DNA of 64,000 bases from DASUGC01 sp035606665 (GTDB lineage Bacteria > Acidobacteriota > Vicinamibacteria > Vicinamibacterales > SCN-69-37): NCBI GenBank assembly GCA_035606665.1, contig DATNEY010000056.1, positions 62,001 through 126,000 of the forward strand. Direction: 5' to 3'. The notes under the pieces are model-generated. The model searched no databases and was not told the origin of the DNA. It was given only the letters and a program-made list of their open reading frames with translations. Of the stretch, positions 10,833 through 21,497 are shown piece by piece. Within the stretch, counting starts at the first letter, position 1. Each line of letters opens with the position of its first letter. The translations under genes were made by a program, and so were the position numbers.

Positions 10833-12089
10833 CTAACGCGCGATCTTCGGCATGCCTGGCACGATCTTCAGGGCGTTCTCATAGTAGACCTTGCGCAGGA
10901 CCGGGTCAGGCAGATCCATGCCGTACATCTTCCAGAACGCGTGGTAGTCGCGGTAATAGTCGAAGTATTCGTCCTTCGTCTCGAGGACGCGCCAGTAGTA
11001 CGGGAACTCCTCGGGCTCGAACGAGTCCTTGCCGAACAGGATTCTGTCCTGGTACTTGACGAAGAAGTCGTGCGCCGCGCGAGGCTGGCGGCCGAGATCG
11101 TAGAGCACCGCGCCGAGCTCCACGTACACGTTCGGGAACTCGTCGAGCATCTTCGCGGCCCGGCCGAGGTTGTTCGCGTGCCACCCGAAATGCGCCGCGA
11201 TGAACTTCGTCTTCGGATTGCGGCGGAAGACGTTGTTCCTTTCGGTCATGAGCTGCTCGAACGTCGGCTTGTCGGGCGTGTAGTTCCGCCGATCACTGAA
11301 GAGCGCAAGTTCCAGCCACCGTTCGTTGTGCATGTCCGGCTGATTGAAGAATTCCTGCGGCTCGGCGGTGTGAATGAACGCAGGAATCCCGAGCCGGCCG
11401 CACGCCGCCCAGAACGCGTCGAGCATCGGCTCATCGACCGCTAGACGCGAGCCGTCGGCCTTCCGGGCGGTGAGCCCGAACCCCTTGCCGACTTCGCCAA
11501 CGCCGACGGCGCCGGCCTTCACGTCGGCCTCGAGTTGCGCGACGGCCCTCTCGGCCCATCCCGGCCCCACGCCCTGCAGGGGAATCCCCGTGAACACGCG
11601 GATCCGATCCTTGTAGGGACTGTTCCGGATGACGTCGAGCGTTTGCGTCAGCCGCGCACCCGAGGTGTTGTCGGCGCTCACATACACGCCAACGCCAACC
11701 GCATCGAGCTTCGCCACGAAGGCGGCCAGGGCCTCCGGCGTCGCGATGTTGCCACCCGCGTGGCCATGAACATCGACTGCGGGGAACTTCGCCTTGGGGA
11801 CCAGATGCTCCTCGGTCACGAGCGTCGTCTTCGGCCGGTAGTCGACGATGCTCGGCACGGGCCATTCCGGCGCCCTGCACTGCAAGTACCGCCACATCGT
11901 CATGCCCGCCGGGCATTCACCGTCGCGTTGGAGCTGGACGCCGCCACCACGGGCGCCGCCACCGCCGCGTCCCTGTGCGGGCGGAGGCTGCTGCTGGCCG
12001 GCCGTGCCTTGGCCCTGCTGCGCGAGTACGAGTGCACCCGCAAGGACCGGAATCACGAATGAGACGAGTAGAAAAAATTTTGCGCGCAC
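10833..12089 (-). CDS. Exported amidohydrolase-family (TIM-barrel) metal-dependent hydrolase
   Basis: Amidohydrolase-2-like protein. It has an N-terminal export signal (FFLLVSFVIPVLAGALVLAQQ), a low-complexity Q/P/G linker, then the metal motif DVHGHAGG. FIHTAEPQEFF and FIAAHFGWHANN follow, and FGKDSF is the late aspartate segment. The frame is open up to 12173, but that would run into rnpB. The GTG at 12089 (VRAKFF) places the start right before the signal segment and 26 bp past the rnpB 3' end, so I prefer it (418 residues). The substrate is unknown; relatives act on aromatic acids or lactones. Confidence 0.85.
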   Translation of the reverse strand: MRAKFFLLVSFVIPVLAGALVLAQQGQGTAGQQQPPPAQGRGGGGARGGGVQLQRDGECPAGMTMWRYLQCRAPEWPVPSIVDYRPKTTLVTEEHLVPKAKFPAVDVHGHAGGNIATPEALAAFVAKLDAVGVGVYVSADNTSGARLTQTLDVIRNSPYKDRIRVFTGIPLQGVGPGWAERAVAQLEADVKAGAVGVGEVGKGFGLTARKADGSRLAVDEPMLDAFWAACGRLGIPAFIHTAEPQEFFNQPDMHNERWLELALFSDRRNYTPDKPTFEQLMTERNNVFRRNPKTKFIAAHFGWHANNLGRAAKMLDEFPNVYVELGAVLYDLGRQPRAAHDFFVKYQDRILFGKDSFEPEEFPYYWRVLETKDEYFDYYRDYHAFWKMYGMDLPDPVLRKVYYENALKIVPGMPKIAR

Positions 12090-12114
12090 GAACGCGATTG
12101 TATCGGAAGTGTCC

Positions 12115-12526
12115 ACCGCAGCGTGCCGTAAGCCGAATTCTGTTTCCACCGTCGCGCACCTTGCGGCGCGCAATGGTGGATGACAACCATTCCTCTAGGC
12201 CCGGCATTACTGACGGGCTCGAGCGACCTACCCGGAGGCTTCGGGCGGGCCGCCCGTCTCTGTCGCCTCCCTATTTGGTCTTGCTCCGTGCGGGGTTTTG
12301 CCTGCCATCTGTCTTGCGACAGACGCGGTGCGCTCTTACCGCACCTTTTCACCCTTACCGTCCTTCGCGCTTGCGCGCCAGGGACGGCGGTATGTTTTCT
12401 GTGCCACTGTCCTTCGAGTTGCCCCGACCGGGAGTTACCCGGCGCACTGCCCTGCGGAGTTCGGACTTTCCTCCCCACCACCGCGCGGAGCGCGACGATG
12501 GGACGGTCATCTGGTCCGCTGCGGCG
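12115..12526 (-). ncRNA. rnpB: RNase P RNA, bacterial type A
   Basis: Catalytic RNA that matures tRNA 5' ends. On the minus strand the conserved regions occur in order: GAGGAAAGTCCGAACTCC near the 5' end, AAGGGTGAAAAGGTGCGG then TAAGAGCGCACCG in the middle, ACCAAATAGGG towards the 3' side, and ACAGAATTCGGCTTA near the 3' end. The ends are set by P1 pairing: CCGCAGCG (12524-12517) pairs with CGCTGCGG (12123-12116), giving about 410 nt. No open reading frame competes convincingly here. Terminal bases may be off by a few positions. Confidence 0.95.
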
Positions 12527-12585
12527 GACAATCAGGATCGTAGCACCCTTCGACTAGCCGCTCCCTTCGACAAGCTGTGGGCGTG

Positions 12586-13965
12586 TCAGCCGTCGCTCTC
12601 CTGCGTGATGCCGTACTGCTCGAGCTTCTTGTAGAGATTGCTGCGGGGGGTGTCGATAACCTCGGCCGTCTTCGAGATGTTCCACTCGTGCTCGCGCAAC
12701 CGATCGACTAGGAACGCGCGCTCGGACCATTCCTTGAACTCGCGCAAGGTGGCTGGCTGGACGCCGCTGCCCGTGGCCGCCCGCGGCGCCGACGGGCCCG
12801 AATCGGGCCGCACCACGAGTCGTACGTCCTCGGCCTCGATGACGTCCCGATCGCTCATGATGAGCAGTCGATCGACGACGTTCCTGAGCTCGCGGATATT
12901 GCCTCTCCAGCGGGCCTGTTTGAAGGCGTCGAGCGCCCCCGGTGAGAACTTCGGCAGCTTCCGGTTGTTCTCCCGCGCGAACTGTCCCGCGAAATGCTGA
13001 ACCAGCGCCGGGATGTCGTCGAGACGCTCACGAAGCGACGGCACCGAGATGGGAATGACGCTCAAACGAAAGTAGAGATCCTCGCGGAAGCGGCCCTGGG
13101 CGATCTCTTCCTCGAGGTCCTTGTTCGTCGCGGCAATGACGCGCACGTCAACTTTCGTCGTACGTGACGAACCGAGGCGTTCGACTTCGCCTTCCTGAAG
13201 GACCCGGAGGACCTTGGCCTGGGTCTTGGCGCTCATGTCGCCGATTTCGTCGAGGAAGATCGTTCCTTTATCGGCCATCTCGAACTTGCCGATCTGTTTC
13301 TCGGTGGCCCCCGTGAACGCGCCGCGCTCGTGCCCGAACAGCTCCGACTCGATGAGCTCTTCCGGAATCGCCGCGCAGTTCACCTGCACGAACCGCTCTC
13401 GCGCGCGCAGGCTCGCGCGATGGATCGCGCGTGCGATCAACTCCTTGCCTACGCCGCTCTCGCCGAGGATCAGGACGGTTGCGCTCGTCGGCGCCGCGCG
13501 CTTGACCTGGTCCATGATGCGGCCGAGCGCGGGGCTCGCGCCGACGAGATGGTGCTTCGTCTCGAGCGCCGATCGCATCTGGCGGTTCTCGCGTTTGAGG
13601 GTCCCCAGCTCGAGCCCCTCGCGAATCGCGTCGAGCACGTAGTCCTTGGAGAGGGGTTTTTCAATGAAGCGAAAGGCCCCGAGCCGGCCCGCCTCGAGCG
13701 CCGTGCTCGCGGTGCCGTGCGCCGAGACGATGACGACCGGCAGCGTGTCGTTCATGCCCCGGAGACGGCTGAGCGTCTCGAGGCCGTCCATGCCCGGCAT
13801 CTTGATGTCGAGAAAGACGATATCCGGTGAATCGCGCTCCGCTGCCGTGAGCCCTTCCGCACCGGATCCCGCCGTGATGCAGTCGTAGCCCTCGTACTCG
13901 AGAATCATCCGCATCGTGTCGCGGATGGCCGGCTCGTCGTCGATTACCAGAATCTTGCCGGTCAT
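12586..13965 (-). CDS. NtrC-family sigma-54-dependent response regulator
   Basis: A 459-residue regulator in three parts. The receiver domain has the phosphoacceptor aspartate in IVFLDIKMPGMDG (about residue 53) and KPLSKD. The AAA+ domain carries GESGVGKE, an intact GAFTGA loop (GHERGAFTGATEKQ), GTIFLDEIGDM and FREDLYFRL. A C-terminal Fis-type HTH (WNISKTAEVIDTPRSNLYKKL) follows. It should activate sigma-54 promoters when phosphorylated. Its ATG overlaps the stop of the HtrA-type protease by four bases (ATGA), so the two are translationally coupled. No histidine kinase gene is adjacent. Confidence 0.95.
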   Translation of the reverse strand: MTGKILVIDDEPAIRDTMRMILEYEGYDCITAGSGAEGLTAAERDSPDIVFLDIKMPGMDGLETLSRLRGMNDTLPVVIVSAHGTASTALEAGRLGAFRFIEKPLSKDYVLDAIREGLELGTLKRENRQMRSALETKHHLVGASPALGRIMDQVKRAAPTSATVLILGESGVGKELIARAIHRASLRARERFVQVNCAAIPEELIESELFGHERGAFTGATEKQIGKFEMADKGTIFLDEIGDMSAKTQAKVLRVLQEGEVERLGSSRTTKVDVRVIAATNKDLEEEIAQGRFREDLYFRLSVIPISVPSLRERLDDIPALVQHFAGQFARENNRKLPKFSPGALDAFKQARWRGNIRELRNVVDRLLIMSDRDVIEAEDVRLVVRPDSGPSAPRAATGSGVQPATLREFKEWSERAFLVDRLREHEWNISKTAEVIDTPRSNLYKKLEQYGITQESDG

Positions 13966-15455
13966 GAACCTCCGTCGGTGGCGATGGCGACAAGGATGCG
14001 TTGATCGAGCAGCTGATCGAAGACGAACAACGCGGCGACGTCTCCGGGCTTCAGCGCCGCAAGGGCCTTTTGAAACTCCGCGGCCGTCGTCACCGGGCGA
14101 CGATTGATCTCGAGAATGACGTGCCCTGGCCGCAGTCGCGCCAGGCGGCCCGGACCGGCAGGATCCACATCGACGACCAGCACGCCCTGCAGCGAAGGAG
14201 GTATCGACTGGCGCATCGCGGTGGCTCGATCGAGATCGCGAACCGTCAGCCCGAGCGGGCCCAGGTCCCGCCCGGAGGCCGGCCTGGCGTCGACAGTCTG
14301 CTGAGTGCTCCGCCTGGCGGACTCCGGGAGCGGCCGCTCAGTCAGCTTCACGACAATCGTGCGGCGCGCAGCGTCACGAACGATGCTCAGCGTGGAAGTC
14401 GTTCCGGGCGTCCGTGCCGCGATGTGCCTGATCAGGTCCTCGTCCGACCTGATCGGCGTGCTGTCGGCGGTCACGATGACGTCGTACGGCAGCAGACCGG
14501 CGCGTTCAGCCGGCGTGTCCGCGGTGACATCCTGCACGAGCGCACCGCCCGAGGTGGTGAGTCCGAGTGCGCGTTGCAGCGCTGGCGTCAGCGTCGTGAG
14601 ACCAATGCCCACATATCCGCGCGACACCCGACCGCGTTCGCGGAGCTGATCGAGGATGGGAAGCACCTGACCGATCGGCACGGCGAACCCGATGTTCGCG
14701 GCCTGCGCGCTCACGGCGGTCGTGATTCCGACGACCCGGCCGTCGGCGTCGATGAGCGGGCCGCCGCTGTTGCCCAGGCTGATGGCCGCATCCGTTTGGA
14801 TGTACGCGTCGAGCGACTGATCGAACAGTTTCCGCCCGAGGTAGCTGACGACACCAACCGTCACGGAGTGTACGTAGCCGAGCGGGTTGCCGATCGCGCA
14901 CACCCACTGGCCCGGACGCAGCGTTGCCGAATCACCGAGCACGACTGACGGGAGCCCCTGCGCATCAGGAATCCGCAGCAGCGCCACGTCGATGGCTGGA
15001 TCCACGCCGACCACGAGCGCGCGAAAGCTTCTCCCATCCGCGAGCGTGACGGTCACGCGATCCGCGCCATCGACGACATGGAAATTCGTGAGGAGATAGC
15101 CGTGAGCGTCGATCAGGAATCCGCTGCCCGAGCCCTCGCGCGGGGCGCTTGGGTCATCGGCCATGTCCCGGCGCCATCGCGGGCCAGGCCGGACCCGGCC
15201 ATCGCCGCGGGTTGCCGCGTCCACATTGACGACCGCGGCATTCACACGGCTGGCAACGGATGAGAAATCGACCGGACCTCCCATGGAAGAGGCGCTCGGT
15301 GACGTAGACGATGTGAAGGTAACCGGGGGAGCGTCGGTCTGACGGAGGTGGGACGTCACGCCTGCCGTCGGTGGTGGACTGCCCATCACGACGAGGCCGA
15401 GAAGGAACCCGACAACGGCCGTGAAGGCCGCAAGAACACCCGCGAACCGAGTCAT
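13962..15455 (-). CDS. HtrA/DegP-like trypsin-fold serine protease with two PDZ domains
   Basis: Envelope protease of 497 residues. An N-terminal hydrophobic segment (LAAFTAVVGFLLGLVVM) is a signal or anchor. The trypsin-like domain carries the triad His in TNFHVVDGA (about residue 125), Asp in DPAIDVALLRI and Ser in SLGNSGGPLID. PDZ1 begins at about GYVGIGLTTL and PDZ2 at about GVLVVDVDPAGPG. It is the first gene of a two-gene unit with the NtrC-type regulator, which suggests regulated envelope proteolysis. ligA ends 6 bp upstream of its start on the same strand. Confidence 0.94.
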   Translation of the reverse strand: MTRFAGVLAAFTAVVGFLLGLVVMGSPPPTAGVTSHLRQTDAPPVTFTSSTSPSASSMGGPVDFSSVASRVNAAVVNVDAATRGDGRVRPGPRWRRDMADDPSAPREGSGSGFLIDAHGYLLTNFHVVDGADRVTVTLADGRSFRALVVGVDPAIDVALLRIPDAQGLPSVVLGDSATLRPGQWVCAIGNPLGYVHSVTVGVVSYLGRKLFDQSLDAYIQTDAAISLGNSGGPLIDADGRVVGITTAVSAQAANIGFAVPIGQVLPILDQLRERGRVSRGYVGIGLTTLTPALQRALGLTTSGGALVQDVTADTPAERAGLLPYDVIVTADSTPIRSDEDLIRHIAARTPGTTSTLSIVRDAARRTIVVKLTERPLPESARRSTQQTVDARPASGRDLGPLGLTVRDLDRATAMRQSIPPSLQGVLVVDVDPAGPGRLARLRPGHVILEINRRPVTTAAEFQKALAALKPGDVAALFVFDQLLDQRILVAIATDGGS

Positions 15456-15460
15456 GACCG

Positions 15461-17485
15461 TCAGCTGTTCATTATAAGGGCCTGAAAACCTGCCTCATCG
15501 AGCGTGCGAATCCCGAGCTCGGCGGCCTTGTCAGCCTTGCTGCCGGGATCCCTGCCGACAATGACGGCCGTCGTCTTCTTGCTGACAGAGGAGGCGACCT
15601 TGGCGCCGCGCGCCTCGAGTGCTGCTTTCGCATCGTCCCGGCTGATCGAATCCAAAGTGCCGGTGATTACGAAGATCTGCCCTGCTAGCGGACGGTTCGC
15701 CGCAGCATCGCTGGCGACGGCCTCGACGTGCGTGCAGACGCCCGCCGCTGCCAGGCGGTCCATCAATGCCACGTTGGCGGGCTCGTCGAAGAACTGCCGC
15801 ACGGACCGCGCGACGACCTGCCCTACGTCTTCGACCGACTCGAGCGCCTCGACCGGCGCCTGCCGAATCGCGGCCACCGAGCCAAACGCGCGCGCGAGGG
15901 CCTTGGCCCCGCCCTCACCGACGTGCCGGATGCCGATGCCGTGCAGCAGCCGCCAGATTTCGGCGGTGCGGCTCCTTTCGATCTCCCCGATGAGGTTGGT
16001 TGCCGACTTGGGCCCCATGCGTTCGAGTCCTGCTACTCGCTCGGCAGTCAGTTGATACAGATCCGCGTAATCGCGAACGAGTCCGTTACTCACGATCGTG
16101 TCGACGAGCGACTCGCCAAGCCCTTCGATGTTCATGGCCCGTCGCGACGCGAAGTGCAGCAATCCCCTTCGGATACGGGCCGGGCAGGAGACGTTTTCGC
16201 ATCGCCACACAACTTCGTCTTCGGGCTTGACCAGGGCGCTCTGGCAGAATGGGCACTGCTTCGGCATTTCCCAGCGCGGCAAGTCGGGAGGCCGCTCCGC
16301 CAGCACCGGCCCAACGACCTTCGGGATGATGTCGCCCCCCTTCTCGACGAGCACGACGTCGCCCGGGCGGATGTCGCGTCGCTCGACCTCCTGCTCGTTG
16401 TGCAGCGTCGCCAACTGAACGGTGGTGCCCGCCAGTCGAACCGGCTCGAGTACGGCGAACGGAGTCACGGCGCCCGTGCGACCCACGTTGACATCGATGC
16501 GAAGGAGGCGCGTTCTTGCCTGCTCCGCGGGGAACTTGAATGCGGTCGCCCATCGCGGGAACTTCGCGGTCATGCCCAGCCGATCGCGCACCGCGAGGTC
16601 GTCGAGCTTGATCACGACGCCGTCTGTTTCGAACTTGAGCGTATGGCGTGCGTTCCGCCACTCCTCGCAAAAAGCGATCAAAGCGTCGATGCCTTCGCAC
16701 CGCCGCCAATGCGGTTCCACCGGCAGCCCCCAGGCAGCCAGCTGCCTCAGCACCTCCGCATGTGAGGGCTGCGGGAGTCCGGCGCCGGATGGCACGACGA
16801 TCTGATAGCAGAACGCGCTGAGGCCTCGTTTCGCAACCGCGGTCGAGTCGAGCGTGCGAATCGCTCCGGCGGCGGCGTTTCGGGGATTCGCGAACAACGG
16901 CAGGCCGGCCTGTTCGCGCTCCTCATTCATTCGATCGAACGCCGCGCGCGGCAGGTAGACCTCGCCACGCACTTCCATCAGCGCAGGTGCCTCGCCACGT
17001 AGCCTCAGTGGAATCGCCTTCACGACACGGACGTTCTGCGTGACGTTCTCTCCGAGGACGCCGTCTCCGCGTGTGGCGCCGCGGGCAAGGCGGCCATCGG
17101 CAAATGTCAACGCCATGCTCAGTCCGTCGATCTTGAGCTCCGCGACATAGGCCAGCGCGGTGTCCTCCGGGATCTCCAGCCCGCGGCAGACCCGGCCGTG
17201 GAACTCGCGCAGCTCGTCGGCGTTGTACACGTTGTCCAGGCTCAGCATCGGCGCCATGTGCGCCGCGGTCTCGAATCCCTCTGCAGGCCGGCCCCCGACC
17301 CGAGTCGTCGGCGACGACGGATCTTGCAGCTCGGGATGCCGTGTCTCCAGCGCCTGGAGCTCGCGCATCAGGGCGTCGTACTCGGCGTCGGTTATTTCAG
17401 GCGCGTCGTGGAGGTAGTACAGCTCTTCATGCCGGCGTATTTCGGCGCGAAGTTCGGCGACACGGGCGGCATCTACATTGGTCAT
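15461..17485 (-). CDS. ligA: NAD+-dependent DNA ligase
   Basis: Seals nicks in replication and repair using NAD+. It has 674 residues, the family length. The adenylation lysine is in AELKIDGLS (about residue 118). A four-cysteine zinc finger (CPFC ... CENVSCP) is followed by HhH repeats (LERMGPKSATNL, LLHGIGIRHVGEGGAKAL, VEDVGQVVARSV). A C-terminal BRCT domain begins at about PLAGQIFVITGTL. The N-terminal Ia domain includes HEELYYLHDAPEITDAEYD. The leader has AT-rich inverted repeats (17498-17553). Confidence 0.97.
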   Translation of the reverse strand: MTNVDAARVAELRAEIRRHEELYYLHDAPEITDAEYDALMRELQALETRHPELQDPSSPTTRVGGRPAEGFETAAHMAPMLSLDNVYNADELREFHGRVCRGLEIPEDTALAYVAELKIDGLSMALTFADGRLARGATRGDGVLGENVTQNVRVVKAIPLRLRGEAPALMEVRGEVYLPRAAFDRMNEEREQAGLPLFANPRNAAAGAIRTLDSTAVAKRGLSAFCYQIVVPSGAGLPQPSHAEVLRQLAAWGLPVEPHWRRCEGIDALIAFCEEWRNARHTLKFETDGVVIKLDDLAVRDRLGMTAKFPRWATAFKFPAEQARTRLLRIDVNVGRTGAVTPFAVLEPVRLAGTTVQLATLHNEQEVERRDIRPGDVVLVEKGGDIIPKVVGPVLAERPPDLPRWEMPKQCPFCQSALVKPEDEVVWRCENVSCPARIRRGLLHFASRRAMNIEGLGESLVDTIVSNGLVRDYADLYQLTAERVAGLERMGPKSATNLIGEIERSRTAEIWRLLHGIGIRHVGEGGAKALARAFGSVAAIRQAPVEALESVEDVGQVVARSVRQFFDEPANVALMDRLAAAGVCTHVEAVASDAAANRPLAGQIFVITGTLDSISRDDAKAALEARGAKVASSVSKKTTAVIVGRDPGSKADKAAELGIRTLDEAGFQALIMNS

Positions 17486-17497
17486 CTAACATCTACC

Positions 17498-17553
17498 ATT
17501 TGTCATTTTGCGGCGAACCCAAATGACCAAATGACAAATCTTCAAATGACAAA
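17498..17553. repeat. AT-rich direct and inverted repeats (ATTTGTCATTT family) in the ligA leader
   Basis: This short intergenic stretch holds one ATTTGTCATTT on the + strand and two copies of its complement AAATGACAAAT, plus a related AAATGACC. They can fold as a hairpin with an 11-bp stem. Its base composition is strikingly AT-rich for this region. It lies between the polyprenyl synthase stop and the ligA start, so it would be in the transcript leader of ligA. Confidence 0.6.
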
Positions 17554-17555
17554 TG

Positions 17556-18584
17556 TTATCTGTCTCTGCTGACGACGTAGTCCGCGAGAGCGACGAGGCC
17601 GTCCCGTTCGGCGGACGAGGGGAAGGCGGCCAGGAGGTGCTGCTTGGCGCTTGCCGCGTACGTCACGGCTCGTTCGAACGCAGCCTCAATCGCGCCCTCG
17701 CGCCTGAGCAGGTCCTGAATCCGGCGCCAGTTCTCCGGGGTCACTGACCCTTCGGCGATCACGGACTGAATCAGTTCCGCGACCTCGGGGCCGCTCTTCT
17801 GCAAGAGCAGAATCACCGGCAGCGTGACCTTGCCCTCGCGCAAGTCCCCTCCGAGGGGCTTGCCGAGCGCGGACTGATCCGCCATGTAGTCCAGCACGTC
17901 GTCCACGATCTGGAACGCGATGCCAAGGTCGAATCCGTAGTTGCGGAGCGCTGTCCGCTGCTCCGGCGTCGACGTTCCAAGCGCCGCGCCAATTTCCGCA
18001 CAGCCCGAGAACAGGTACGCCGTCTTGCGGCGAATAATCTCGAGGTGCTCGGCTTCCGTGATCGCTGCGTCGCCGGTCTTGGTGAGCTGGTAGAGCTCGC
18101 CTTCGATCATCCGCAGGGTCACGTCGCACAGGAGCCGGACCACTTCCAGCGTGTCCTGCGTGAGCGCCATGGCCATGCTGCGGATGTAGAGGTAGTCGCC
18201 CAGGAGGACCGTGATGTCGCTCCCCCACCTCGAGTGTGCCGTCAGCCTGCCGCGGCGCGTTTCCGCGCCGTCGATGATGTCGTCGTGGACCAGCGTCGCC
18301 GTGTGAATGAATTCCACGACGGCCGCGTTCAGAATCGCCCGATCGCCCTGGTATCCGCAGAGACGCGACGCCATCAGTAGAACGGCGGGGCGCACGCGCT
18401 TGCCGCCGCTCATCTGGACGTACTTGCCCATCTGCGGGATCAGCTCAACACGCGACTCCAGATGCTTGGTGAATTCCCGTTCCACGCGCGCGAGTTGTTC
18501 GCGTACGGGCTCGAAGATCTCCGCCAGACCCGGAACGGATGGTGAGGTTGGAGTCACTGGAATCGGTCGCGCCTGAAGGCTCAC
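17556..18584 (-). CDS. Polyprenyl diphosphate synthase (trans-isoprenyl, octaprenyl-type)
   Basis: Condenses isopentenyl diphosphate onto an allylic diphosphate to make a quinone side chain or related polyprenyl chain. It has 342 residues. The first aspartate-rich motif is LVHDDIIDGAETRRG (about residue 97 on) and the second is FQIVDDVLDYMAD. GKRVRPAVLLMAS is the chain-initiation region. Chain length cannot be set from the sequence by eye, though the size and motif spacing fit IspB/HepT-like long-chain enzymes. It is in a same-strand run with tatD and ligA. Confidence 0.93.
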   Translation of the reverse strand: MSLQARPIPVTPTSPSVPGLAEIFEPVREQLARVEREFTKHLESRVELIPQMGKYVQMSGGKRVRPAVLLMASRLCGYQGDRAILNAAVVEFIHTATLVHDDIIDGAETRRGRLTAHSRWGSDITVLLGDYLYIRSMAMALTQDTLEVVRLLCDVTLRMIEGELYQLTKTGDAAITEAEHLEIIRRKTAYLFSGCAEIGAALGTSTPEQRTALRNYGFDLGIAFQIVDDVLDYMADQSALGKPLGGDLREGKVTLPVILLLQKSGPEVAELIQSVIAEGSVTPENWRRIQDLLRREGAIEAAFERAVTYAASAKQHLLAAFPSSAERDGLVALADYVVSRDR

Positions 18585-18650
18585 CGGTGAAAAAACCTGC
18601 GGGAATCAGACCATAGGACTTGCTGGGGTGTCAACGCGCCGTCACCGTTT

Positions 18651-19448
18651 CTACGCCGTGGATTCGTCCGAAGGACGTCCAAAAAGCGCATGAAAGTTCG
18701 CCGTAACCTGCGCTCCGAGCGCAATTGCGTCCACGCCTCGCGTCTCGGCGATCCGCCGTAGCGTCTCCACGACCCACGCGGGTTCATTTCGTTTGCCCCG
18801 GTGCGGTATTGGGGCCAGGAACGGCGCGTCAGTTTCAACCAGAAGCCGGTCGTCGGGGATGAACTTCGCGATGTCGCGCAACTCGGACGACCTTGGGAAT
18901 GTCGCGATTCCTGAAATCGAGACGTAGAAGCCCAGCTCCAGTGACTGCTTTGCCTCCTCGAGCGTTCCCGTGAAGCAGTGCATGACGCCGGTGATCGTTC
19001 CCACGCCATGCCGTCGCAGGATGTCGAACGTATCCTTCGCAGCTTCCCTGGTGTGAATTACGACCGGGAGCGTGAGCTCGACGGCCAATCCGGCCTGAGC
19101 GTCGAATACCTCGCGCTGCACATCCGGCGGCGCGAAGTCGTAGTGGTAGTCGAGTCCCATTTCGCCGAGTGCAGCCGCATGCGAAGCCCTGGCCGCCTGG
19201 TGTGTCGCTGCGATCGCGTCGGTTACGCGGCCGGCGTAACCGCCGGCACGGTGGGGATGTACGGCTGTGGCGTACCTCACCGCAGGCCAGGCGCGGCTGA
19301 CGATGGCCGCGCGCGCAACTTCGTCCGGCTCGTCAGCGGACAGGATGCATAGCGCCTCAGTTACGCCGGCAGCACGGGCTCGGCCGGCGACGTCGTCCAG
19401 ATCGCCGGCAAACGCCTCGTCAGCCAGGTGACAGTGCGAGTCGATCAT
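18651..19448 (-). CDS. tatD: TatD-family metal-dependent DNase
   Basis: TIM-barrel hydrolase of 265 residues. Metal ligands can be read in order: DSHCHL at residues 3-8, GEMGLDYHYD, VIHTREA, MHCFTG and VETDAPFLAP. TatD/YcfH proteins are 3'-5' exonucleases or general metal hydrolases. It follows metG directly (34 bp), a common bacterial arrangement, and the pair is likely co-transcribed. Confidence 0.92.
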   Translation of the reverse strand: MIDSHCHLADEAFAGDLDDVAGRARAAGVTEALCILSADEPDEVARAAIVSRAWPAVRYATAVHPHRAGGYAGRVTDAIAATHQAARASHAAALGEMGLDYHYDFAPPDVQREVFDAQAGLAVELTLPVVIHTREAAKDTFDILRRHGVGTITGVMHCFTGTLEEAKQSLELGFYVSISGIATFPRSSELRDIAKFIPDDRLLVETDAPFLAPIPHRGKRNEPAWVVETLRRIAETRGVDAIALGAQVTANFHALFGRPSDESTA

Positions 19449-19481
19449 TGGTGCGGAGAGGCTCGCAACGTCATGCGACGG

Positions 19482-21455
<1,974 letters not shown>

Positions 21456-21497
21456 GGTCGATGACTGGGCCCCGAGCGGCCTCGGGAAACTCCCATT

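Noticed and set aside
12090..12173. N-terminal extension of the amidohydrolase gene
   Set aside because: It runs into the 3' end of rnpB, and the signal peptide starts cleanly at GTG 12089.
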